NCBI RefSeq assembly: GCF_040676675.1
Contig: NZ_JBFAPK010000018.1
Location: 62,001 to 126,000 of the forward strand
Source: JBFAPK01 sp040676675
GTDB lineage: Bacteria > Actinomycetota > Actinomycetes > Mycobacteriales > Micromonosporaceae
Direction: 5' to 3'
DNA length: 64,000 bases
Both the position numbers and the translations under genes were made by a program. Positions within the stretch are counted from its first letter, which is position 1. Every line of letters begins with the position of its first letter. The notes under the pieces are model-generated. The model searched no databases. It was not told the DNA's origin and worked only from the letters and a program-made list of their open reading frames with translations. This document shows positions 7,656 to 16,535 of this stretch, one piece after another.

Positions 7656-9953
7656 ATGAGCGCATCGACCGATCCGGCCGTCCGTCCGGCGGGCACCGCC
7701 CGTACCGGTGACGGCACCGAGCCCCTGTTGCGGCTCCGCCAGGTCAGCACCGACATCGCGCTGCGCCGCGGTACCGTGCACGCCCTCGACCGCGTCGACC
7801 TCGAGGTCCGGGCGGGCGAGACCCTCGGCATCGTCGGCGAGTCGGGCAGCGGCAAGACCATGACCGCACTGTCGATCATGGGACTACTGCCCTCGGGCGG
7901 CGACGTGGTCGGCGGGGAGATCCTCTTCGAGGGTCGCGACCTGCGGACCCTCCCCGCCCACGAGGTACGGCGCATCCGCGGCCTGCGGATGGGCATGGTC
8001 TTCCAGGACCCGCTCACCTCGCTCAACCCGACCCAGCGCATCGGGGCGCAGGTCGCCGAGCCGCTGCGCGTGCACGAGCGGGTCGGCAAGGCGGAGGCGC
8101 GCGAGCGGGCGATCGAGATGCTGCGCCGGGTCGGGATGCCGCGCCCGGACCGGATCGTCGACAACTACCCGCACGAACTCTCCGGCGGCATGCGCCAGCG
8201 CGTCGTCATCGCCATGGCCCTGATCTGCTCGCCGCGCCTGCTGATCGCGGACGAGCCGACCACGGCGCTCGACGTGACCACGCAGCGGCAGATCCTCGAA
8301 CTCATCGACGACCTGCGCGCCGAGTTCGGCATGGCGGTCATCCTGGTCACCCACGACCTCGGCGTGATCGCCGGACGCGCCGACCGGGTCGCCGTGATGT
8401 ACGCCGGCCGCGTGGTGGAGACGACCGCGACCGCGGAGCTGTTCCAGTCGCCCCGGCACCGCTACACCGAGGCGCTGATGGAGTCGCTGCCCGAGTCGGC
8501 GATGCGGGAGCCCGGCGCGCACGGCCGGCTCTACAGCATCCCGGGCCTGCCGCCGGACCTGTCCCGGCCGCTGACCGGCTGCCGGTTCGCCCCGCGCTGC
8601 CGCTTCGTCACCGACGAGTGCCGCACCACCGAGGTCACCCTCGCCGGCGGTACGCACCAGCACGCCTGTCTGCACCCGGTCCCCGGGCGGTGGGAGGAGC
8701 TGACCGGTCCGGTGGCCGAGGCGGCCGGCTCCGGTCCGGCGGCCGAGGCGGCCGGCTCCGGTCCGGTGGCCGAGGCGGCCGGCGCGAAGGTGCCCGCCCA
8801 GCGCACGGGCGGCGCCGTACCGGTCGCGATCGAGAACGCGCCTGAGCCGGCCGGGCAAGCGACCGCACCCGCCGGGGCGACGGCCGCGCGCGCGGGGGAA
8901 GCCCTCGCGCCGACCGGGGCGGCGACCGCCCCGACCGGGGACGCTCCGGCGGTGCTGTCCGTACGCGGGCTGGTCAAGAACTACGAGGCCAACTCGGGCG
9001 GGCTGGTCCGCCGGGTCGCCGGGACGGTGAGCGCGGTGGCCGGGGTCTCGTTCGAGGTCCGGCCGGGGGAGACCTTCGGGCTGGTGGGCGAGTCCGGCTG
9101 CGGCAAGTCCACGGTGGGCCGGCTGGTCGTCGGCCTGGAAGAGCCGAGCGCCGGCCAGATCGTCCTCGACGGCACGGACCTCGCCACGCTCAAGGGGCGC
9201 GAGCGGCGCCGGATGCACCGGCAGGTCCAGCTGATGTTCCAGGACAGCTACGCGGCGATGAACCCGCGGATGCGGGTCGACGCGATCCTCGCCGAACCGC
9301 TGGAGATCCAACGGGTCGGCGACGGCGCCTCGCGCCGCAGGCGCATCGCCACCCTGCTCGACCAGGTCGGCCTGTCGCGGCGGGTCCTGGAGCGGTACCC
9401 GCACGAGTTCTCCGGCGGCCAGCTGCAACGGATCGGGTTGGCCCGGTCGCTGGCGCTGCAACCGCGGCTGATCGTCGGCGACGAGCCGGTGAGCGCGCTC
9501 GACGTCTCGATCCAGGCGCAGGTGCTCAACCTGATGCGCGACCTCCAGCGCGAGCTGGGCCTGGCGTACGTCTTCATCAGCCACAACCTCTCCGTCGTCG
9601 ACTACATGGCCGACCGGATCGGCGTGATGTACCTGGGCAAGCTCGTCGAGGTCGGCCCCGCCAACGAGGTGGTCCGGGCCGCCCGGCACCCGTACACCCA
9701 GGCGCTCATCGACGCCGTGCCGACCGCGACGGCCGAGCCGGCCGCGCCGCGCGAGGGGATCACCATCAAGGGCGAGCTGCCCAGCGCGCTCAACCCGCCC
9801 ACGGGCTGCCGGTTCCGGACCAGGTGCCCGCTGGCGCAGGAGATCTGCGAGACCGAGCCGCCGCTCGCGGGCGGACTGCACCAGGTCGCCTGCCACTTCC
9901 CGCTGCGGCCCGAGACCCCGGCCGCCGCCACCGCGACGGGTGCGCCCGCGTGA
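7656..9953 (+). CDS. Fused ABC transporter ATPase (DppD-DppF in one chain)
   Basis: The 765-residue protein carries two complete ATPase halves that most bacteria encode as two genes. Half 1 has Walker A GESGSGKT (61-68), signature LSGGMRQR (about 175) and Walker B LLIADEP. Half 2 has Walker A GESGCGKS (about 476), signature FSGGQLQR (about 585) and Walker B LIVGDEP. Both end with the cysteine-rich oligopeptide-type C-terminal extension (CRFAPRC, CRFRTRC). Halves are joined by an Ala/Gly/Pro linker of about 80 residues that begins with three 9-residue repeats. A GTGA overlap couples it to cutC. Confidence 0.94.
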   Translation: MSASTDPAVRPAGTARTGDGTEPLLRLRQVSTDIALRRGTVHALDRVDLEVRAGETLGIVGESGSGKTMTALSIMGLLPSGGDVVGGEILFEGRDLRTLPAHEVRRIRGLRMGMVFQDPLTSLNPTQRIGAQVAEPLRVHERVGKAEARERAIEMLRRVGMPRPDRIVDNYPHELSGGMRQRVVIAMALICSPRLLIADEPTTALDVTTQRQILELIDDLRAEFGMAVILVTHDLGVIAGRADRVAVMYAGRVVETTATAELFQSPRHRYTEALMESLPESAMREPGAHGRLYSIPGLPPDLSRPLTGCRFAPRCRFVTDECRTTEVTLAGGTHQHACLHPVPGRWEELTGPVAEAAGSGPAAEAAGSGPVAEAAGAKVPAQRTGGAVPVAIENAPEPAGQATAPAGATAARAGEALAPTGAATAPTGDAPAVLSVRGLVKNYEANSGGLVRRVAGTVSAVAGVSFEVRPGETFGLVGESGCGKSTVGRLVVGLEEPSAGQIVLDGTDLATLKGRERRRMHRQVQLMFQDSYAAMNPRMRVDAILAEPLEIQRVGDGASRRRRIATLLDQVGLSRRVLERYPHEFSGGQLQRIGLARSLALQPRLIVGDEPVSALDVSIQAQVLNLMRDLQRELGLAYVFISHNLSVVDYMADRIGVMYLGKLVEVGPANEVVRAARHPYTQALIDAVPTATAEPAAPREGITIKGELPSALNPPTGCRFRTRCPLAQEICETEPPLAGGLHQVACHFPLRPETPAAATATGAPA
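8706..8786 (+). repeat. Three tandem 27-bp repeats in the ATPase linker
   Basis: Three nearly identical in-frame 27-bp units encode GP(V/A)AEAAGS and lengthen the flexible linker between the two ATPase domains. Copy number can change without a frameshift. Confidence 0.9.
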
Positions 9954-10741
9954 GCCCGTCGGCCGCCGCGCCGGCGGAGGGAGCCGCCGCGAGCGCGGGG
10001 AGTGCCGCCGCTGACGCGGAGGGTACCGCCGGGGCGTCGACTCCGACGACGGTCGAGATCTGCGTCGGCGACGTACCGAGCGCGCTGGTGGCCGAGGCCG
10101 CCGGGGCGGACCGGGTGGAGCTCTGCGCGGACCTCGGCCAGGGCGGCACGACGCCCGGCCCCGGCACCATCGCCGTGGCGCTGGCGTCGCTGCGCCGGGT
10201 GGGCGTACGGGTGATGGTCCGCCCCCGGGGCGGGAACTTCCGGGTGAGCGCGGTCGAGGAACAGATCATGTTGGCCGACATCGAGGCGATCCGGGACGCG
10301 CCCAACCCGAACGGGCTGACGGTCGGGGTGGTGCTCGGCGCCCTCGACGCCCGGGGCGACCTCGACCTGCCGGTGCTGCGGCGCCTCGTGGCGGCGGCGG
10401 GCCCGCTGCCGGTGACGGTGCACAAGGCGTTCGACGAGGTGCCGGAGCAGCTCGACGCGCTGGAGGAGATCATCGCGCTCGGCGCCGACGCGGTGCTGAC
10501 CTCGGGCGCGGCGCCCACCGCGCTGGCCGGGGCCGAGCGCCTCGCCGAGCTGCGGCGGCGGGCCGGCGACCGGCTGCGGATCATCGCGGGCGGCGGCATC
10601 CGGTCGCACAACGTCCGGGAGGTGCTCGACCGCACAGGGGCGCGGGAGGTGCACCTGCGGGCCCCGGTTCGCCGCGACGGGTACGAGGCCACGGACGGCG
10701 ACGAGGTGCGCCGCGTGGTCGCCGCCGTCCGCGCCGGCTGA
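9950..10741 (+). CDS. cutC: CutC-family protein
   Basis: The 263-residue CutC-family TIM barrel shows EICVGD, ADRVELCADLGQGGTTPG, VRPRGGNF, TVHKAFDE and a C-terminal IIAGGGIR. CutC was named for copper homeostasis in E. coli, but a direct copper role is disputed and the fold suggests an enzyme. The first 30 residues are Ala/Ser-rich and probably dispensable; a start further in is possible, although the GTGA overlap with the ATPase favours GTG at 9950. Its place in an importer/ROK/M81 locus argues for a role in metabolism of the imported compound. Confidence 0.85.
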   Translation: MSPSAAAPAEGAAASAGSAAADAEGTAGASTPTTVEICVGDVPSALVAEAAGADRVELCADLGQGGTTPGPGTIAVALASLRRVGVRVMVRPRGGNFRVSAVEEQIMLADIEAIRDAPNPNGLTVGVVLGALDARGDLDLPVLRRLVAAAGPLPVTVHKAFDEVPEQLDALEEIIALGADAVLTSGAAPTALAGAERLAELRRRAGDRLRIIAGGGIRSHNVREVLDRTGAREVHLRAPVRRDGYEATDGDEVRRVVAAVRAG

Positions 10742-10750
10742 GCCACCGTG

Positions 10751-10816
10751 CGCGCACCGGCCGGCGGACGTGCCGGCTGAGGCACGGTGCCCGCGCGCAC
10801 CGGCCGGCGGACGTGC
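10751..10816. repeat. Tandem duplication after cutC (23-bp repeat twice)
   Basis: An identical 23-bp sequence occurs at 10751-10773 and 10794-10816. Similar flanks (CCGGCTGAGSCAC) show that a unit of about 43 bp including the end of cutC was duplicated. The rest of the 173-bp gap to the DUF885 gene holds only its promoter. Confidence 0.75.
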
Positions 10817-10914
10817 GCCGGGCGGCACGGCGGGCGGCGGCGGGCACGGCGTGCGGGGGCGCTCCGACGTACCGCCTGACCGGCTCGCCGACCGGGGTTG
10901 ACTAGGTTTGGGGC

Positions 10915-12534
10915 ATGTCCTCCTTCGTCCCCCTGGCCGAGCGCATCGTCGAGGCGATCCTCGACGCCAGCCCCGGCCTCGCCTCGTCGGCCGGTGAGCA
11001 CCGCAACGACGACCACCTGCCGGACCTCTCCACCGAGGGGGTGGCCGCCGACGTCGCCATGCTGCGCGACGCCGCGCACGCGCTCTCCGAGGTCGACGCG
11101 GACGGGCTCGACCTGCCGGAGCAGGTGGACCACGCGGTGCTGACCGCGCTGGTCGACCGGAAGATCTTCGAGGCCACCGAGGTCCGCGAGCACGAGTGGA
11201 ACCCGCTGCACCACAACCCGGGGCCGCTGCTGCACGCGCTGATCGCCCGGCCGTTCGCGCCGGTCGAGGTACGCCTGGAGAGCCTCGCGGGCCGGCTCGC
11301 CGCCGTACCCGATGCCCTCGCGACGGCCCGCGCCACCCTGCGCGACATGCCCCGCATCCATGTCGAGACCGCCGTGGGGCAGTTCGCCGGGACGGCGGCC
11401 CTGGTCCGGCGGGAGCTGCCCGCGCTGCTGGACCGGGTGCCCGGCCTGACCTCCCGGGTCGAGCCGGTGGCCGAGGCGGCGGCCGAGGCGCTGGACGACT
11501 TCGCCGGCTGGCTGCGCGCCGGGCTGGACGACGAGCGGGCGACCCGCCGCGATCCGCGGCTGGGCCGGCGGCTCTGGGAGGCCCGGCTCTGGCACACCCT
11601 GGACACCGAGCTCTCCGCCGCCGAGGTGCTGCGGCGGGCCCAGGACGCGCTGGAGCGCGCCACCGAGGAGCTGCGCGAGGCCGCCGCCGCGCTCACCGGC
11701 GGTACGCCCGGCGACGAGACGGTGCGACAGGCGCTGGACCGGCTGGCCGCCGAGCGCCCGGACGACAGCAGCATCGTCCCGCTGGCCGAGGCGACGCTCG
11801 CCGAGACGACCGAGTTCGTCCGCGCGCACGACCTGGTCACCCTGCTGGACGACCCGTGCGTGATCACCGAGATGCCGGAGTTCGCCCGGGGCGTCTCGGT
11901 CGCGTACTGCGATCCGCCCGGCCCGCTGGAGACGGCCCCGGTACCGACCTTCTACTGCATCTCGCCCACGCCCTCGGGCTGGTCGCCGCGGCGCGTCGAG
12001 TCGTTCTACCGGGAGTACAACGACCACATGGTGCGGAACCTGACCGTGCACGAGGCGATGCCCGGCCACTTCCTCCAGCTGGCGCACTCCCGCCGGTACC
12101 GGGGCAGCACCCGGGCGCGGGCGCTCGGCTTCTCCGGCCCGTTCGTCGAGGGCTGGGCCGTCTACGCCGAGGAGGCGATGGCCGAGCTCGGGTACGGCGG
12201 CCTGCCGGTGCGGATGCAGCAGCTGAAGATGCGGCTGCGGATGACCGCCAACGCGATCCTGGACCAGCTCGTGCACTGCGAGGAACTGCCGGAGGGCGAG
12301 GCGATGGCGCTGCTCACCGGGCGGGCCTTCCAGGAGGAGGGCGAGGCGGCCGGCAAGTGGCGGCGGGCGCTGCTCACCTCGACGCAGCTCTCCACGTACT
12401 TCGTCGGCTACACCGAGGTGGCGGAGATCGCCGCGAGCCGGCCCGACGGCACCAGCGTGCGCGAGTGGCACGACGCCATGCTGGCGCACGGCTCGCCGCC
12501 GCCCCGGCACCTGCGTACGCTGCTCGCGGTCTGA
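10915..12534 (+). CDS. DUF885-family putative metallopeptidase
   Basis: The 539-residue cytoplasmic protein belongs to the DUF885 family. The family motif HEAMPGH is present (His379, Glu380), followed by a second helix with EGWAVYAEE, consistent with a gluzincin-type zinc site. The substrate is unknown. A TAGGTT box at 10903-10908 lies 6 bases before the ATG with no ribosome-binding site, so the mRNA is probably leaderless. The gene is monocistronic and convergent with nudC, 16 bp away. Confidence 0.88.
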   Translation: MSSFVPLAERIVEAILDASPGLASSAGEHRNDDHLPDLSTEGVAADVAMLRDAAHALSEVDADGLDLPEQVDHAVLTALVDRKIFEATEVREHEWNPLHHNPGPLLHALIARPFAPVEVRLESLAGRLAAVPDALATARATLRDMPRIHVETAVGQFAGTAALVRRELPALLDRVPGLTSRVEPVAEAAAEALDDFAGWLRAGLDDERATRRDPRLGRRLWEARLWHTLDTELSAAEVLRRAQDALERATEELREAAAALTGGTPGDETVRQALDRLAAERPDDSSIVPLAEATLAETTEFVRAHDLVTLLDDPCVITEMPEFARGVSVAYCDPPGPLETAPVPTFYCISPTPSGWSPRRVESFYREYNDHMVRNLTVHEAMPGHFLQLAHSRRYRGSTRARALGFSGPFVEGWAVYAEEAMAELGYGGLPVRMQQLKMRLRMTANAILDQLVHCEELPEGEAMALLTGRAFQEEGEAAGKWRRALLTSTQLSTYFVGYTEVAEIAASRPDGTSVREWHDAMLAHGSPPPRHLRTLLAV

Positions 12535-12550
12535 CCGGGGCGGCGCCCGG

Positions 12551-13462
12551 CTACCCGGCCGGGCGCTCCGGCGCGCGCTGTCCCGGCACCCCGCCCCCGG
12601 CGGGCGCCGGGACGGCGGCGCGGTTTCCGGCGGTCGCCGTGGCGACGGCCGCGTCGATCAGCCAGCGCGAGATCGAGTACGCCGGCGGCAGCTCCGCCGG
12701 CAGCGCGTCCAGCGGAAACCAGCGCGCCTGCGTCAGCTCGGCCCCGTCGACCACCGGTTCGGCGTCCGGCTCGGCGCAGACCGCGCTGAACCCGGCGAGC
12801 ACCACCCCCGGCCCCGACATCGCCCAGGGCTGGCTGCCGAAGTAGGTCACCCCGGCGAGGCGCAGGCTGACCTCCTCGGCGACCTCGCGGTGCACCGCCT
12901 CCTCCAGCGACTCGCCGGCCTCGACGAAGCCGGCCACCAGGGCCCACAGCTCGGTCGGCCCGTACGAGTGGCGCACCAGGAGCAGCTCGTCGGTACCGCC
13001 GGCGCGCCCCGGCCGGTGGATCGCCACCAGGACGGCCGGGGAGAGCTGCATCGGCACGTACAGCCCGCAGGCCGGGCAGCGGCGGGCGTGCTCGCCCGGC
13101 ACGTCGGTCAGCTCGGCCCGGCAGGCCCCGCAGTAGCGGTGGCTGTGCCGCCAGGTCACCACCTGCAACGCCCGCCCGGCCAGCGCCGCCAGCGGCTCGC
13201 CGAGCGCCGCCGCCACGGTCGGCCAGCCGTGCCAGCGGCCGAGGGCCGCGTCCGGCGTCGGCAGCGCGGCGGCCCAGACCCGTCCGCCGTCCAGCAGGCC
13301 GAGCGGGATCCACTCGGTCTCCGGCGGCAGCTCGGCGACCCGGGGCAGCGCGCCGTCGGCGCCCACGAGCAGCTCCCGCCCGGCGACCACCAGGCACCGG
13401 TCGGCCGGGTCCGCGAGCACTCCCGTCGCGGCGCCGGGTACGAAGCGCGGCGCGGAGGTCAC
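12551..13462 (-). CDS. nudC: NAD(+) diphosphatase / NADH pyrophosphatase
   Basis: The 303-residue Nudix enzyme cleaves NAD(H) to AMP and NMN(H) and in some bacteria removes NAD caps from RNA. It has the zinc ribbon (CGAC and CPAC, about residues 108-130), a complete Nudix box (GFVEAGESLEEAVHREVAEE) and the NADH-diphosphatase signature SQPWAM just after it. GTG at 13462 overlaps the stop of the upstream lipoprotein gene by 4 bp. About 25 C-terminal Ala/Pro-rich residues are extra to the fold. Confidence 0.92.
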   Translation of the reverse strand: MTSAPRFVPGAATGVLADPADRCLVVAGRELLVGADGALPRVAELPPETEWIPLGLLDGGRVWAAALPTPDAALGRWHGWPTVAAALGEPLAALAGRALQVVTWRHSHRYCGACRAELTDVPGEHARRCPACGLYVPMQLSPAVLVAIHRPGRAGGTDELLLVRHSYGPTELWALVAGFVEAGESLEEAVHREVAEEVSLRLAGVTYFGSQPWAMSGPGVVLAGFSAVCAEPDAEPVVDGAELTQARWFPLDALPAELPPAYSISRWLIDAAVATATAGNRAAVPAPAGGGVPGQRAPERPAG

Positions 13463-14163
13463 CGGGTACCGGCCCGGCGGTCGATCACCCCGGCCCCGCT
13501 CGGCAGGTCGAAGACGCCGCTGTCCACCTCGGTGCGGTAGCGGCTCAGCGCGAGATCGGCCTCCTTCCCGTCGAGCACGCCACGGAAGCGGCCGAGGGCG
13601 CCCTCGGTGGTGACGCAGGCGTTGAAGCTCGACGTCGGGGCGTTGGCCAGCCCGTCGACCTGTACGCAGGTCGCGTGCCGCCCGGCGACCGTGGTGTCCT
13701 GCTGCTCGATGACCGCGGACGGGTCCAGCGCGGCGGCGGTGAGCAGGCCGATCACCACCGGCGGGGTGACCAGACCGCGCTTGTTGGCGCTGGCGAAGAC
13801 GGTGACCGAGGGACGGGTCGACGGGGAGGGCGGCGGGTTCAGCGTGCAGGTGGGCTTCGCGGCGGCGGTGTCGCACTCGGCGGTCGAGTCGGCGGTGACG
13901 GTCAACTTCCCGCCGGGGTACGTGTACGCGGCGCGCAGCGGCTTCTGCGCCTGGGCGATGGCGGCGCTCTGCCCGCCGGGGAGCTGGTACTCGGCCCAGT
14001 AGGTCAGCTCGCCGGCCCGGTCCAGCCGGGCGGCCAGGTCGTTGACCAGGTCGGCCCGGCCGATCACCCGCCCACCGTCCTCGATCGCGGCGCAGCCGGC
14101 GAGCGGCAGCATGGCGGCGATCGATACCGACAGGACCCGAGACAGGTTCGCGACTGCAGGCAT
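13459..14163 (-). CDS. Putative lipoprotein
   Basis: The 234-residue exported lipoprotein has signal MPAVANLSRVLSVSIAAMLP with lipobox LAGC. The mature part resembles LolA/LppX-like actinobacterial lipoproteins (YWAEYQL, GKLTVTADST, VDGLANAPTSSFNACV), with paired cysteines that could form disulfides. I cannot assign a function. The start at 14163 is chosen because the signal peptide begins there; a further 16 residues are possible. It is first in a two-gene operon with nudC. Confidence 0.75.
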   Translation of the reverse strand: MPAVANLSRVLSVSIAAMLPLAGCAAIEDGGRVIGRADLVNDLAARLDRAGELTYWAEYQLPGGQSAAIAQAQKPLRAAYTYPGGKLTVTADSTAECDTAAAKPTCTLNPPPSPSTRPSVTVFASANKRGLVTPPVVIGLLTAAALDPSAVIEQQDTTVAGRHATCVQVDGLANAPTSSFNACVTTEGALGRFRGVLDGKEADLALSRYRTEVDSGVFDLPSGAGVIDRRAGTR

Positions 14164-14278
14164 GGTGACCAGCCTGGTCGATCGGGGCGTGCGCGCGCAA
14201 ACCCGTTGCACTGTTTGGAAACCCCGTGCCCGGTCGACGGGGCGGCCCGCGCCCCGGTGGGACGGGCGGGACGCCGCC

Positions 14279-14305
14279 GGGCGGGGAGGGGGTCGGGCGG
14301 GCGGG
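14279..14305 (+). promoter_or_regulatory. G-quadruplex-prone tract upstream of eno
   Basis: Six runs of three or more G with 1-2 nt loops occur on the eno coding strand between the divergent lipoprotein and enolase genes. The flanking sequence is a near-repeat (GGGCGGGTCCGCCGGGC and GCCGGCGGGTCCGCCGGGC) that adds more runs up to 14350. A -10-like TACGCT at 14377-14382 follows, giving eno a leader of about 65 nt. Confidence 0.55.
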
Positions 14306-14455
14306 TCCGCCGGGCGGGCAGGGGGGTCGGGCCGGCGGGTCCGCCGGGCACCGTCCGGTGGCCGGCCCCGGCCCGATACGCTGCCCGGGGAACGCTCAGC
14401 CGCACCGTCGCGGCCCGACCGGACCGGATCGAACCAGAGAACGAGGAGCTACACA

Positions 14456-15739
14456 GTGGCCACCATCGAGGGAATCGTCGCTCGGGAGATTCTCGACTCG
14501 CGCGGCAACCCGACCGTCGAGGTCGAGGTCGGGCTGGACGACGGTACGATCGCCCGCGCCGCCGTACCGTCCGGCGCCTCCACCGGCGCCTTCGAGGCGC
14601 TCGAACTGCGCGACGGCGACAAGGACCGCTACCTGGGCAAGGGCGTCGAGAAGGCGGTCGCCAACATCGAGGACCGGGTGGTCGACCAGCTCGTCGGCTA
14701 CGAGGCCAGCGAGCAGCGGCTGATCGACCAGCGGATGCTGGACATCGACGGCACCGCCGACAAGTCGGGCCTGGGCGCGAACGCCATCCTGGGCGTCTCG
14801 CTGGCCGTGGCGAAGGCCGCCGCCGCCAGCTCCGGGCTGAGCCTCTTCCGCTACCTGGGCGGGCCGAACGCGCACCTGCTGCCGGTGCCGATGATGAACA
14901 TCCTGAACGGCGGCGCGCACGCCGACTCGAACGTCGACATCCAGGAGTTCATGATCGCCCCGATCGGCGCGCCGACGTTCCGCGAGGCGGTACGGGCGGG
15001 CGCCGAGGTCTACCACGCGCTCAAGTCGGTGCTGAAGAAGCGCGGGCTCGCCACCGGTCTGGGCGACGAGGGCGGCTTCGCCCCCGACCTGCCGACGAAC
15101 TCCGCCGCGCTCGACCTGATCGGCGAGGCCGTGGAGAAGGCCGGCTACCGGCTCGGTACGGACATCGTCTTCGCGCTCGACGTGGCCGCCACCGAGTTCT
15201 TCTCCGACGGGGTCTACACGTTCGAGGGGACCAAGCGGAACGCGGAGGAGATGGCGGACTACTACCACCAGCTGCTCGACGCGTACCCGATTGTCTCGAT
15301 CGAGGACCCGCTGGCCGAGGAGGACTGGAGCGGCTGGGGCACGCTGACCGCGTCGGTGGGCGAGCGGATCCAGATCGTCGGCGACGACCTGTTCGTCACC
15401 AACCCGCAGCGGATCGCCCGGGGCATCGCCGAGGGCTCGGCGAACGCGGTGCTGGTGAAGGTGAACCAGATCGGCTCGCTGACCGAGACGCTGGACGCGG
15501 TCGACCTGGCCCACCGGGCCAGCTTCCGCTGCATGATGAGCCACCGCTCGGGCGAGACCGAGGACACCACGATCGCCGACCTCGCGGTCGCCACGGGCTG
15601 CGGCCAGATCAAGACCGGCGCGCCGGCCCGCTCCGAGCGGGTGGCGAAGTACAACCAGCTGCTCCGGATCGAGGAGGAGCTGGCGGACGCGGCGCGGTAC
15701 GCCGGCGCCGGCGCGTTCCCGCGCTACCGTTCGGCCTGA
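14456..15739 (+). CDS. eno: Enolase
   Basis: The 427-residue glycolytic enzyme interconverts 2-phosphoglycerate and phosphoenolpyruvate. It has full length and intact signatures: GGAHADSNVDIQEFM (about 150), GDEGGFAPDL, the metal ligands around DVAATEF and IEDPLAEEDW, and MSHRSGETEDTTIADLAV near the C terminus. GTG at 14456 is preceded by GAGGAG at 7 bases. As in Mycobacterium, it opens the eno-divIC-DUF501-ppx block. Confidence 0.98.
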   Translation: MATIEGIVAREILDSRGNPTVEVEVGLDDGTIARAAVPSGASTGAFEALELRDGDKDRYLGKGVEKAVANIEDRVVDQLVGYEASEQRLIDQRMLDIDGTADKSGLGANAILGVSLAVAKAAAASSGLSLFRYLGGPNAHLLPVPMMNILNGGAHADSNVDIQEFMIAPIGAPTFREAVRAGAEVYHALKSVLKKRGLATGLGDEGGFAPDLPTNSAALDLIGEAVEKAGYRLGTDIVFALDVAATEFFSDGVYTFEGTKRNAEEMADYYHQLLDAYPIVSIEDPLAEEDWSGWGTLTASVGERIQIVGDDLFVTNPQRIARGIAEGSANAVLVKVNQIGSLTETLDAVDLAHRASFRCMMSHRSGETEDTTIADLAVATGCGQIKTGAPARSERVAKYNQLLRIEEELADAARYAGAGAFPRYRSA

Positions 15740-15747
15740 CGCACGTT

Positions 15748-15781
15748 TCCGGGAGGCCCGCCCGCGGGCCGGCCTCCCGGA
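15748..15781 (+). terminator. Hairpin terminator after eno
   Basis: An 11-bp perfect stem (TCCGGGAGGCC with its complement, 15748-15758 and 15771-15781) begins 8 bp after the eno stop. It has no T tract, which is common in actinobacterial terminators. Confidence 0.65.
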
Positions 15782-15896
15782 CTTCGGCCCGCGCGAGGGG
15801 CGAGCCCGCGTGGGTACGCGGCCTGGCGCCGCACGCGCCCGTGCCCTCGCGCCGGGCGCGCTGGCGAGAAGCTGACCGGGGGAGGGTGGCACGAGA

Positions 15897-16535
15897 ATGA
15901 CGCAACGCCGGACACCGAGTGGTCAACGCCCCGCCCGCCGACCGGGCCAGCCCGGCCGGGGCGCCGGGGTACGGGCGAGCCGCACCGGCGCCCGGGAGCC
16001 GATCGGCCGCGCCGAGTCGCGGGCCGCGGCACCCCGGCTCGGTGCCGTCCGGGGCGGCGCCGCCCCCCGTTCCGCCAACCGCCCGGCGGCGGCCCGGCGC
16101 GCCGCCGCGGCCGGGGGCGTGCGGCGTACCTCGGCGCCGCAGCCGCGCCGCTTCACCGGCCGGGTGACCGCGCTCGTGGCGGTGCTGGTCGCGCTCGCGC
16201 TCGCGTACACCTATCCGGTCCGGGTCTACCTGAACCAGCAGTCGGACATCGCCCGGATGGAGGCGGCGCAGCGCCAGCAGACCGAGCTGATCGGCAAGCT
16301 CTCCGAAGAGGCGGCGAAGTGGAAGGACGACGAGTACGTCCGGATCCAGGCCCGCCAGCGCTTCTACATGGCGTACCCGGGGGAGACGCTGCTCGTGACG
16401 CTGCCGGACGAGGCCGGCGCAGCCCGGGACGCGGGCCTGCCGCCGCCCGGCCAGAAGACCACCCCGGAGCCCTGGTACGACACGCTGTGGTCGAGCATCC
16501 GGGCCGCGAACGACGAGAAGGCACCCACCCCGTGA
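15897..16535 (+). CDS. DivIC/FtsB-family septum formation initiator protein
   Basis: The 212-residue bitopic membrane protein has an Arg/Pro/Ala-rich disordered cytoplasmic tail of about 80 residues, one span (about 85-105), then a coiled coil (QSDIARMEAAQRQQTELIGKL) and the family segment YVRIQARQRFYMAYPGE. DivIC/FtsB joins FtsL and FtsQ in the divisome. The long basic N-terminal tail is typical of actinomycetes. A GTGA overlap couples it to the DUF501 gene. Confidence 0.88.
   Translation: MTQRRTPSGQRPARRPGQPGRGAGVRASRTGAREPIGRAESRAAAPRLGAVRGGAAPRSANRPAAARRAAAAGGVRRTSAPQPRRFTGRVTALVAVLVALALAYTYPVRVYLNQQSDIARMEAAQRQQTELIGKLSEEAAKWKDDEYVRIQARQRFYMAYPGETLLVTLPDEAGAARDAGLPPPGQKTTPEPWYDTLWSSIRAANDEKAPTP

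Noticed and set aside
10898..10903. TTGACT as a -35 box for the DUF885 gene
   Set aside because: It overlaps the -10 box TAGGTT, so both cannot be used together.
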